A stretch of 64,000 nucleotides of DNA from Nissolia schottii (Eukaryota > Streptophyta > Magnoliopsida > Fabales > Fabaceae): the NCBI GenBank assembly GCA_003254905.1, contig QANU01112002.1:448366-512365 (forward strand). The letters run 5' to 3'. A program made the translations under genes and the position numbers. This document shows positions 37,101 through 47,580 of the stretch, in pieces. Every line of letters begins with the position of its first letter. Positions within the stretch are counted from its first letter, which is position 1. The notes under the pieces were generated by a model. That model was not told where the DNA came from. It ran no database searches and saw only the letters and a program-made list of their open reading frames with translations.

Positions 37101-40100
37101 TTGTAGGTCAGTCTATTATGCAGCAACAGATGTGGTAATTCTTAGATTTATGATTGAGGTTTGCTGGGCTCCGATGTTAGCTGCCTTCAGTGTTCCTCTC
37201 GATCAAAGTGATGATGAAATTGTAATAGCTCTCTGTCTGGATGGCTTTCGCTATGCTATTCATGTTACTGCTGTGATGTCCATGAAGACTCATAGAGATG
37301 CTTTTGTGACTTCACTAGCAAAGTTTACCTCCCTGCATTCTCCTTCTGATATTAAGCAAAAAAATGTAGATGCGATCAAGGTTGGTAAATTAAAAATCTG
37401 TCCTAGCTGGCTAATGAACATCACAATAAGTTGGTGTTATTATCTATTAGCAATTGTCATTGTCATTGCGCTCTATGTTACTTTCTACTATGCTGGCAGT
37501 GTTATTGTTCTCTTTCTCTCATAATGTGCAATTGTTTTTCGTGTATTGGTTGTGTTCTTTGACATCTTTTATGATTTGAGTCCATGTTAAATCTTGTTCT
37601 TAAATAGATGTTTTCCATTCTTTTGCATTATTATCCTTTTTCAAAGGAGTACCTTTTATCCAATAAAAAAAAAATAGAGGAAGAAATAAATCTGAAGACT
37701 CATTATTATCCTTAATACTAATGTATTATGGGTATTTAAACCCAATGTTAGACTCTTGTGGATTTGAATTTGGATTTTCCATATAAATTGTTGATAGGCA
37801 ATCGTTGCTATTGCTGATGAGGATGGGAATTACTTACAAGAAGCTTGGGAGCATATTTTGACCTGTGTTTCCCGATTTGAGCATCTACATCTTCTCGGAG
37901 AGGGGGCTCCACCAGATGCCACATTCTTTGCTTTTCCTCAGAATGACTTGGAAAAAGGAAAGCAAGCAAAATCAACCATTCTTCCTGTTTTGAAGAAGAA
38001 GGGGGCTGGGAGGATGCAGTATGCAGCTGCCACGGTGATGAGGGGTTCATATGATAGTGCTGGAATTGGCAGTAATGCTCCCGGAGCCGTCACCTCGGAA
38101 CAGGTGAACAATCTTGTATCTAATTTGAATATGTTAGAACAAGTAGGTAGCTCAGAGATGAACCGGATATTCACTCGGAGTCAGAAGTTGAACAGCGAGG
38201 CCATAATAGATTTTGTTAAGGCTCTGTGCAAGGTCTCCATGGAGGAACTGAGATCTCCAACTGATCCTCGGGTGTTCAGCCTTACAAAGATAGTTGAGAT
38301 TGCGTATGTATTATTCTCCTCCTACTTATTGGATGCTTCTTACATGCTATCTGTCTGAACTATTTTTTTGTCATGGCTCATCGTGTTTATGGGTTAGGGG
38401 TTATTGTAAATAGACAGCGAAATCAATGGCATTTTTGAAACCCTCATCTTCTAGGCAGCTGGAATATCCTTTGTTGTTTATTAGCAGGCACTTTTTTGCC
38501 CTGGTTCCGTTCTTACATTTGGCACAGTGCCCTTCTGATTCCCCAAATCTCATACAAAATCTTTTGTAGGTTTCATAAAATTGGTCATTTGAAGGATGGT
38601 AAACCAATTGGCAAAATGTTTAATTTTATTGATGAGAGAAACTTACAAGTGCACCCAAAGTTATGAAGGTGCAATTGATCTGAGTAAAATGTTGGGGCAA
38701 AGCATTGGGCTTATGATTGTGTTTAATGATTAATTAGTGTCTATTCATTGCTGTCTAATATATTGTTTGATATGATTATGCGTACAGGCACTATAACATG
38801 AACCGCATCAGGCTTGTTTGGTCAAGCATTTGGCACGTTCTCTCAGATTTCTTTGTAACCATTGGCTGTTCTGGAAACCTTTCAATTGCAATTTTTGCAA
38901 TGGATTCCTTGCGTCAGTTGTCAATGAAATTTCTCGAGCGGGAAGAGTTGGCTAATTATAATTTCCAAAATGAATTTATGAAGCCTTTCGTCATTGTTAT
39001 GCGAAAGAGTAGTGCTGTTGAAATTAGAGAACTTATTATCAGATGTGTCTCTCAAATGGTTCTATCTCGCGTCAACAATGTCAAATCCGGATGGAAAAGC
39101 ATGTTCATGGTAGGGCTGCGGAATTTCTGCTTTCTGTAGAGAGCTTCAATTTGTGTGGAGAATGCTTTTGTTTTGTTGTCTGCCAAAGAATATATATATA
39201 TTATTTTTTCACTTACTGCTTGTGGACTTGATTTCAGGTATTCACAACAGCAGCGTATGATGACCACAAAAACATTGTACTCTTGGCTTTTGAAATTATT
39301 GAGAAGATTATTCGAGATTACTTTCCATACATCACAGAGACTGAAACCACCACCTTTACAGATTGTGTGAATTGTCTAATTGCATTCACCAATAGTAGAT
39401 TTAACAAAGAGATTAGCCTAAATGCCATTGCATTTCTTCGATTCTGTGCAACAAAACTAGCAGAAGGTGACCTCGGCTCTTCGTCAAGGAATAAGGACAA
39501 GGAAACTACTGGAAAGATTTCCACGCCTTCACCTAAAACAGGAAAAGAGGGAAAACATGACAATGGAGATGTGACAGACAAGGAGGACCATCTATATTTC
39601 TGGTTTCCTTTATTGGCTGGTAAGCACATTTTATTTTGTCTAGCCATGAATTAGAGCAAAAAGAAATGGTATTTTTCCTTCTTTTTTTAAAAAAAAAAAA
39701 TACTTTTGGGCCCATCTCCTCTTGTTAAAATGAAAAAACTTGGCCAAATGATTAGTACACTGCTATTCATCTTGTTCACGTTCTAAGAAGCTTAGCTGGT
39801 TGTATGTGTACTTATGCTGCATTGTCTATTCTGTGCAGGTTTGTCTGAGCTTAGCTTTGACCCAAGGTCTGAGATTAGGCAGAGTGCCTTGCAAGTCCTG
39901 TTTGAAACCTTACGAAATCATGGCCACCTTTTTTCACTACCTTTATGGGAAAGAGTATTTGAATCGGTCCTATTTCCAATATTTGATTATGTACGTCATG
40001 CTATTGATCCTTCAGGGAGTAGTAGCTCACAGAACAATGAATTAGAGACTGAGGGTGAACTTGATCAAGATGCATGGCTTTACGAGACATGCACACTGGC

Positions 40101-41708
40101 CCTCCAATTGGTGGTAGATCTTTTTGTCAACTTCTATAACACTGTCAATCCACTTTTGAGAAAGGTGCTGATGCTCCTCGTAAGCTTTATAAAGCGCCCT
40201 CATCAAAGCCTTGCTGGCATCGGTATTGCTGCGTTTGTTCGGTTGATGAGCAATGCTGGAGAGCTATTTTCCGATGAGAAGTGGTTAGAAGTAGTTTTCT
40301 CGCTGAAAGAAGCAGCAAATGCAACACTCCCTAATTTTTCTTTCCTTGACAGTGGAGACTTGGCGACTAGAACTCATGACCATGCTCCCACAGCTGAAGA
40401 TGATCGAGATCCTTCGGAGTCTGGCTCACCTAATAATTTAGAAAGCCTGAGGAATCGGCGCCTTTATGCATATTTATCTGATGCAAAATGCCGAGCTGCT
40501 GTTCAGCTTTTATTGATTCAGGTAGATTCTTATTCTGTTTCTCCGAACATTGTTAAATTGCCTTATAGAAAGAGCTATAGAGGAAGAAACCACAACAGAT
40601 GTTTTACTTGAAGATGCTTTTTTCTTGGTATTTTCATGGAAATTTGACCAAAGATCATATAGGGTGCATTTGTTTTAGCTTATTTGATAAAACAAATAAC
40701 TTTTTTTATATTGCAAAAATCAGTTTTCATATATTTAGATAATTTTTAAAAACTGATCTGAATTTCAAAAACATCTGTCTTTAGCTTTTTAGCATAAGCT
40801 AAATGAAATGGTTCCTAAGAAAAATCTATTTTCAGCTATTTTTTCAACTTATAATAAAAGTCAACTTTTTAGTCACTTTTTTCTTCTTTAAATCCGAAAC
40901 AAACACACCCGTAGTCTGTATGTTGCCGACTCCATATTAGGAATGTGCACGAACAGGGAGGAAACATATGTTTCCCATTCAATACCTCATTTCCATGCAT
41001 AATGTACACTGACAACCAGAGTTATGTGTGCCATCAAAAAAGATGCATGTACTTTTTGAAAAATAACTATACTTATCTAACCGAAATTGGCAGGCGGTGA
41101 TGGAGATCTATAATATGTACCGTACCCAGCTTTCAGCAAAAACCATTCTTGTCCAGTTTGACACTTTGCATGACGTGGCATTACATGCGCACAAGATTAA
41201 CAGCAATATTATTTTACGGTCAAAGCTACAAGAGTTTGGTTCTATGACCCAAATGCAAGACCCTCCACTGTTGCGACTCGAGAACGAGTCCTACCAAATA
41301 TGCCTCACATTTTTACAGAACCTTGTTCTGGACAGACCTCATAGTTATGTGGAGGCCGAGGTCGAAGCTCATCTGGTTCGGCTTTGTCAGGAGGTCTTGG
41401 AGTTCTATATTGAAGTTGCAGGTACTGGACAAGCATCTGAATCTTCTCATGGGGAACAGAAGCAACACTGGTTAATTCCTTTAGGCTCCGGGAAGCGAAG
41501 AGAATTGGCTGCACGCGCACCTCTCGTCGTGGCTACTCTTCAGGCTATTTGCAATTTGCGAGATATTTCTTTCGAAAAGAACCTGACTCATTTTTTCCCG
41601 CTACTCTCCAGCTTGATTAGTTGTGAACATGGGTCGTCTGAGGTCCAGGTAGCTCTCAGTGATATGCTTAGTTTATCAGTTGGTCCGGTTTTGCTACGGT
41701 CATGTTGA
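31179..41708 (+). CDS. BIG2-like: BIG-type SEC7 ARF guanine-nucleotide exchange factor (BIG1-3 group)
   Basis: Large ARF-GEF that loads GTP on ARF GTPases at the trans-Golgi network for secretion, vacuolar sorting and cell-plate delivery. Eleven exons join in frame to 1789 aa (Arabidopsis BIG2 is close to 1790): 31179-32386, 34952-35269, 35453-35798, 35885-36307, 36397-36689, 37107-37380, 37798-38303, 38788-39109, 39238-39619, 39839-40521, 41094-41708. The protein starts [20 protein letters not shown], the family's conserved N-terminus (DCB region). The HUS box NYDCD is at residues 496-500. The SEC7 domain (about 625-810) has the catalytic Glu714 in [12 protein letters not shown] and the helix [14 protein letters not shown] at about 747-760. 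HDS regions fill the C-terminal half, and the end [11 protein letters not shown] matches the family. Met752 is the residue that goes with brefeldin A sensitivity in plant GEFs; Leu there gives resistance. Gene, frame and key residues are intact. Confidence 0.95.
32387..34951 (+). other. BIG-like intron 1 (2565 bp) carrying a solo LTR
   Basis: Donor ACAG|GTGGAA and acceptor AAGCAG|GT fit the conserved protein junction between SDR and FLGAIKQY. The intron holds a 592-bp solo LTR at 33879-34470; otherwise it has no coding feature. Confidence 0.85.
33879..34470 (+). mobile_element. Solo LTR (592 bp) in BIG-like intron 1
   Basis: The element starts TGTTCTAGAG and ends CCTGTAACA (TGTT...AACA ends). 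It is flanked by a perfect 5-bp duplication CTAAG at 33874-33878 and 34471-34475. No internal retroelement sequence is present, so it is a solo LTR. Its 3' part (about 34290-34440) contains degenerate repeats of GTTGGACCTCATGGAG type. A TTTTATAG box is near 34099. It lies in the same orientation as, or opposite to, the gene; orientation cannot be fixed from the LTR alone. Confidence 0.82.
40660..40913. mobile_element. Foldback MITE in BIG-like intron 10
   Basis: The left end AGGGTGCATTTGTTTTAGCT and right end (reverse complement GGGTGTGTTTGTTTCGG) are imperfect inverted repeats. The interior also folds back (AAAAACTGAT...ATCAGTTTT type). The length is about 250 bp. No exact target duplication is seen. 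The exon 10/11 splice sites on both sides are intact. Confidence 0.55.
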
Positions 41709-42164
41709 TTGCTTGGGGTAAGATTTTACCCTGCATTTTGAGATGTAGGATATTTTTGTTTAAAATACTTGTCCATATTTCTCTCCTCTCTGTCCTTGGA
41801 TTACTTAACAGAAATATAGTTTGATAGGGTACCAAAAGTTAGTGATTTTGTATTTAGATATGTATACGTTCCAATTTCTGTATTTTATATTTATTTGGGT
41901 GGCAAGTTCTGTTTATTAGAAGCATAGCTTCTCCAAATCAGAATTGACCTGTATTACCCGGAGGTTTATTGTTGTATGCTTACCTTTTCCCCATTTTTTC
42001 AAAAGAATGAGTTTGGCTTAATCTCCTGTAAAACGTAGTCTGTCTAGCTTGATAACGTATTTGTTAAAAGATTAGAATATCAGGGAAGAAGATTAGAATA
42101 TGGGCAAGAGTCTCTCTCACAATCACATAGATTAAATATTATGGAAGAATATTAGAATTATTCG
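41709..42164. other. BIG-like 3' UTR and spacer
   Basis: Sequence directly after the BIG-like stop codon; the first 200-300 bases should be 3' UTR. No other feature is seen before the LINE remnant. Confidence 0.5.
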
Positions 42165-43672
42165 TTTTATCGTAGAATATGTGGAATGGAGATAAAAGAA
42201 ACTTTGAAGCAGATGGAGAATGGTAGGGCAGTAGGACCAGGTAACATACCTATTGAGGTATGAAAATGCCTTGGAGAAAAAAGAACATGGTGGCTCACAA
42301 CTTTTTAATGAGATCATGAGGTTGAAGAAAATGCCAGATGGTGGAGGAGTGTCTTGGTTCTCATATTCAAAAACAAGGGAGATATACATAAGTGTGCAAA
42401 CTTTAGAGGGATTAAGTTCATGGGTCACGCTATGAAATTATGGGAAAGAGTAATTGAGCAAATATTGCGACAGAAGACTCACATCACAGAAAAATCAATT
42501 TGGATTTATACTTGGGAGGTCTACCATGAAGGCGATCTACCTATTGCGGTGATTGATGGAGAGATATCGAAAGGACTAAAGAGATTTAAATATGGTTTTA
42601 ATTGATTTGGAGAAAGCGTACGATAGGGTGCCAAGAGAGATTTTATGGAAGGTTCTGGAGAAGAAAGGAGTTTGGATTAATTACATATGAGTAATCAAAG
42701 ATATGTATGACAGAGTCACAACTAATATAAGAACGCAAGGTGGAACGACATAGGGATTCTCCATCACCATTTAGATCAAGGGTAAACTCTGAGTTCCTAT
42801 CTTTTCAACTTTGTCTTGGATGCTCTTACTGAACACATTCAAGGCCTAGTGCCCTAATGCATGCTTTTCGCGGTTGACATTGTTTTGGTGAGAGAGTCGA
42901 GAGAAGAGTTAAATGGAGCGTTAGAGCTATAGAGACAAGTGTTAGAAACACACGGCCTTTGTAAGCAGAAGTAAGACTCAATGTTTGGAATGTAGGATTA
43001 GTAAGAGGCATACAAATTCAAACGTAGAGATGAAAATTGGTGATGATCCTATAGCACACGTCACAAGGTTTAAATACCTTGGCTTCTTTATCTAAAATGA
43101 TGGAGAGATAGAGAGTGATGTTAATCATAGGATCCAAGCTGAGTGGATGAAATGGAGGAATGCATCGGGACTTTTGTGTGATAGAAAATTGTCATTCAAG
43201 CTTAAGGAAAAATTTTACCGCACAACTGTAAGACCAGCAATGTTATACGAGGAATGAGTGTTGGACAGTAAAAAGCTAATAGGAGAATAAATTCAATGTT
43301 GTAGAAATGAGGATGCTCTGGTGGATGTGCAGACACACTAGATAAGATAGGATTAGAAACGATTGCATTAGGGAGATGGTCAGGATAGCACTGATAATGC
43401 AAAAGATGGCAGAATCTTGTCTTATGTGGTTTGAACATGTGAGGAGAAGACTATTAGAAGCCCCAGTGAGGAGAGCGGATTAAGTAGCGGATAACTCATT
43501 AGCTAGAGGTAGGGGAAGACCTAAAAAAATTATAGAAGAAACTATTAGAAAAGATTTAAAAGTTAATTAGTTACATGAAAACATGACCTTTAATAAGACA
43601 CTATGGCATTGCTTGATCCATGTAGCCGACACCACATAGTGGGATAAGGCTCTATTGTTGTTGTTGTCATGT
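42165..43672 (+). pseudogene. Dead RTE-type LINE reverse transcriptase
   Basis: The plus strand, over several frames, encodes [95 protein letters not shown] and ARGRGRPKKIIEETIRKDLK-type blocks. These are the order and wording of plant LINE reverse transcriptases. The catalytic FADD box reads FAVD (about 42868-42880), so a catalytic aspartate is lost, and stops are frequent. The 3' end GTGGGATAAGGC followed by TTG repeats (43655-43667) is typical of RTE-clade elements. It is 5'-truncated and inactive. Confidence 0.82.
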
Positions 43673-44764
43673 ATGGAACCTACTTCATTAATTAATTAGT
43701 GGTGAGAGATCATATTTAACAATATATAACAAAAAATTCAATTGAGATGATTATTTTAGTTTGTTCAACTGTGTAGTTCAAAGGGTAAGTTATATTGCAG
43801 AAGTTGCTACTTACAGCTTGTTTTTAATTCAATAAATTTGGGATTACTACAAATTAGTAAAACAAACCCTATTGATCTGGATTTTTTATAGCCCTGGTTC
43901 AAGGAGAGGTCAACAGGTAAAAAGTTTTAACAGGACAATAGTAAAGCCAGCATTAAATTTGTGTGGTTTTAATGACTTTTCAGCCACACGCCAAACAAGA
44001 CCTAATCAAACTCGATTAGAAGAAACCAGTCCAAAATTTAGTAATTTATTTCCATGTCCTCTAGTGTATGAAGTTTTATGGATAGGATTTCAGGAGCAGC
44101 TTTAAAGAATGAAATGATCCCATCCTGTCTCAAAGAAAAAGGTTTCAAACTAAGGAGTCTTAAGGAGACAAAGAGGCTTATCATTAAACTACATAGCTCA
44201 GCCTCATGGTTTTAAATACCCACATATGATTAGTTGGAGTGGAAGATACTTCTCCTTAATCAAGGGACTTCTGTTCAAGTCATGCGTATAAAAAAATTGA
44301 TGCGGAGAGAGTCATGATTTTTATGAGATCTCAGATGCTCAAACACAAATCACATCACAACTGCAACATGCTCCCTCCTATTCATATCTTCTTCCATATT
44401 AAGTACACCCATTCTAGATCCAACTTTACTACATTTGTCCTCCCTTCAAATGGCAAAGAATGTTCCAAGTTTTTTTTTTTTTTCCATTCGGTAAGTACGG
44501 ATTCCCACAGATGTTTTGAGGTTTATATGCTCATGGTCAGGTATGATATGCATATTTTAAGTATTGGTTCATGAAAGGTACCCTGCTTTTCTTACCTGGC
44601 CATTGGCCATTGGCCATTGAGACCATTTCTTTTTATTAACACTGGAGAGAAGAAACGATATCAGAGATAGGAGGTTTAAACACTCACGGAAATAGTCCAA
44701 TTTCACCATAGAGAGAAGCGCAGCGTGAGAGTGAACAACATGCGTGGGGGAGTCAAACATTTTA
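43673..44764. other. Spacer with a small tandem repeat
   Basis: No gene is seen. Three tandem copies of GGCCATT lie at about 44599-44619, and a run of T at 44470-44483. Confidence 0.45.
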
Positions 44765-45960
44765 AGGGTACTTTAGCGAGAATATTTTTCGTTTAACTGT
44801 AATTATGAGTTACCATGTGACACTTATAGATAGCGCATTTAGTTGTAGGATATTTTATCACGAATGGTTTTTCTTTAATTATAATTAGGACTTGTCGTGG
44901 GACACTTAGAGGTAGTTCATTTAATTGTAGAGTATCTCAGTGGAAATAATTTTTCTTTAATTATAACTAGGAGTTGCTACTTGGCATGTAAAAGTAGTTC
45001 AATTAGTTACAAATAATAGATTTTAGCGAAATGATTTTTCTTTAAATTTAATTGGGAGTAGCCATGTGACTCTTGAAGTAGTTCGTTTAGTTTTAGATAA
45101 TAAATAATAGATTTGAGTGAGAATATTTTTTCCTTCAATTTTTATTAGGGGCTGCCATGTAACTCTTAGATGTAGTTCATTAAGATATAATGGATTTTAA
45201 CAAAAATAAATTTATTAGCAATATCAGGTATAACTAACAAAGTCTAACACAGTTAATAGATGACTGAGTTTCTTAAACATTTTGGCTAAGGGTTCAATTT
45301 CTAACGGTGTGTACTTCAGTGATTTCGAAGCATCGAAGGGGAATTAGTCAAAAGATATAATAGAATTTAGCAATAATAAATTTAAATTTTCTTAAACTAT
45401 ATTAGGGGTTGCAATGTGGTACTTATAATAAGTACCCAAAAAAAAGAGCAGTATAGATAATAGTTAACAAATTTTAGCATGAACGATTTTGTTGGTTTTT
45501 AATTAGGAGTTGTTATAGGACACATACAGGTAATTCCTTTAGTTATAAATGATAGATAATAGATTTTAATGTCAGAATAATTTTCTCAACTTGTAATTAG
45601 GAGTTTCCATGCCACACTTAGATGTAGTCTATTTTGTTATAGATAATAGAGCTTTATTACAATTTTTATTGAATTATAATTATTATTTATAATGTGGCAC
45701 TTAAAGATAGTTTATTTATTTATGAGTTTAATCTCTATCCAACTAATTAAATATTGTCATATTAATATTAGTTGCATTTCCTCTCACTCCTTTAAAAGTC
45801 ATACATATCAAAAGATTTGATTTGTTGACAGTATAAAAAATTTTACACTGTCAGTGGATAGAAATTAAATTCTTTATTAATTTATAATAGATTTTACTGT
45901 GAATAATTTTTTTTAACTGTAATTAGAAGTTGTGATGTGAGACTTTCATTTGGATATACA
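44765..45960. repeat. Degenerate tandem array of units of roughly 80-100 bp
   Basis: The same pattern recurs along the plus strand. Each unit has TTTTAGCGAGAATATTTTTC, then TTTAATTATAATTAGGAGTT, then GCCATGTGACACTTAGA, then GTAGTTCATTTAGTTATAGA. Units begin near 44770, 44855, 44940, 45022, 45108, 45365, 45470, 45570 and 45885, so at least eight or nine degenerate copies remain. The run is broken at about 45195-45360 by unrelated DNA and at about 45729-45880 by a MITE-like insert. I do not recognise the repeat family. It has no open frame. Confidence 0.72.
45731..45877. mobile_element. MITE-like insert inside the tandem array
   Basis: TTTAATCTCTATCCAAC at the left and GTGGATAGAAATTAAA at the right are inverted copies. 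Next to the right end, GACAGTATAAAAAATTTTAC with ACTGTC forms a further hairpin. At about 147 bp this looks like a small foldback element that landed in the array. No clear target duplication was found. Confidence 0.48.
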
Positions 45961-46136
45961 AGTTAAAAGAAGCTTATCATACAAGAAACTTTTGAAAAGT
46001 AACTTATAAATAAGTTATCTTGTATTTAAAAGCAAAATAAAAAAAAATTGCTTTAAGTATTTTGAAAAGTACTCAACTTCTCAAAAAGCATTAAAATTTA
46101 CTTTTTAAGAAGTAATAAAATGTATAGCCAAACATG
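45950..46136. mobile_element. Possible small foldback MITE at the array edge
   Basis: ATTTGGATATACAAG at the left pairs with the reverse complement of TGTATAGCCAAACATG at the right. The interior contains inverted AAGTAACTT and GTTACTT-type blocks. The length is about 185 bp. Ends of this TTTGGxTATACA form are common in plant foldback MITEs; the class is inferred. Confidence 0.4.
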
Positions 46137-47580
46137 TTAAAAATTGATGTATTAGTTAAAGGATTATGCTATGATGATCATGTTATGTATTTAAACTGTT
46201 TTCATGAGAGTTATATCTATGATAGAACTATAAGCTAGTGACAACCTACATTGACTCTAGTATACCTTGTACAATCGTAAAGTAGAATAGGATTTATGTA
46301 AATATAGGGCAAGATTGTAAAGCCCGGGCATGGCAGCCCGTGATGCCCTGTGTCGGTATTATGTCATGTAGATTAGGGCGAGACCGTAAAACCCGAACAT
46401 TTTAGGAATAGCTAAACCGTAATATTCAGAACATCCATCTAAAGAATTCCCAACTGAATTATGTTTTCAAATGTTTTTATGATTAGTTGTTATTATATAA
46501 ATGTTTTATGCTTGATGTGTGCGTATATATTATGTATTGTATCTGCATGTCATGTATTCGAAGTGTCTCATGTCGTCGTACGAATGGTCATGCGTGGAGA
46601 TTCTTCATAGAGTTCTCACCCTTCAGTCTTCCCCTCTAATTACAAGTTATGAAGCAGAATAGCAATGCATGGAGTTTATGGTCAGTGTTGCAACATCAAA
46701 ATTCAAAAGTCAGCAATTTACCTTGAGATGAAACTACTCATAGGACATGTTAATTATATTTTATTTTGTAATCGAATCATGTCTAGATATCTTCGTAAAT
46801 GAACTAGTCTTTTGCGTGGATTTTTGGCGCCATTGTCTCCCTAAACACACGCACATACATTTTGCAAAGTAAACCTTTACAAAGTTCTTGAGGTTGGCAA
46901 CATTAGTCTTGTTAGACCGTGGCCTATGAAAATGCACTCATGGTTTATAAACTTACTAAAACTCTATCAAATTAGTCCCTAAAGCTAGGAGAGACTAACT
47001 TAACAGATATTAAAGTTTAATTTAACCAATTTTTAGGGACTGCAAAGTGTATTTATATAATTTGGGGATTAACATGATTGGCGTGGCGCTGTGAACCATG
47101 TGGACCGAAGTGAAGCTTTAGGCTACATTTGCAACAAAAAAACGATGATTTTCATTACTTACGTGTACATTAATCACGGAGTTCTAACATACATCTGCAA
47201 CAAAAGGATGATGATTTTCATTACTTACATGAATCAATATCAATAATAATACATACAATATGGGGCAGCTGCATATTGTTTAGGGTAGTCAAACTTTGAC
47301 TAACCTATGTCTAACTGAACATATTCTCTCACCTTCCCTCTCCCCTTCCCAGAAACCTGATTTTTCTTCATCTATTTCCTCCCTCTATCAATATACATAT
47401 ATTCTAGGTCAGTAATGGCTAGATATCATGACAACTTACACGCTTAACCCTGCTTCTCTTATCACAAAAATAGCAAGGTATACAACATCTCCAAATGCCA
47501 CTGAGTAGAATTTTAAGTACCAGTAGATCAGTTTCACGAGCTGTGGAACAAAAATAGTGGAGTCCCTGGTAGACATGTAA
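46137..47580. other. Spacer and likely 3' UTR of the ARK-type kinesin
   Basis: No gene is seen. A GC-richer patch at 46310-46400 (AAGCCCGGGCATGGCAGCCC) looks like a retroelement fragment. An imperfect direct duplication of about 45 bp (47121-47165 and 47189-47233, each with GATGATTTTCATTACTTAC) is present. The last few hundred bases before 47580 should contain the kinesin 3' UTR. Confidence 0.45.

Noticed and set aside
36961-37106. Hydrophobic open frame before BIG-like exon 6
   Set aside because: It is T-rich intron read-through into the exon; the TTTGTAG acceptor at 37106 gives the conserved SVYYAATDV junction.
42354-42605. An 83-codon open frame as a possible small gene
   Set aside because: It encodes a piece of the LINE reverse transcriptase (KNKGDIHKCANFRGIK) and shifts frame at both ends.
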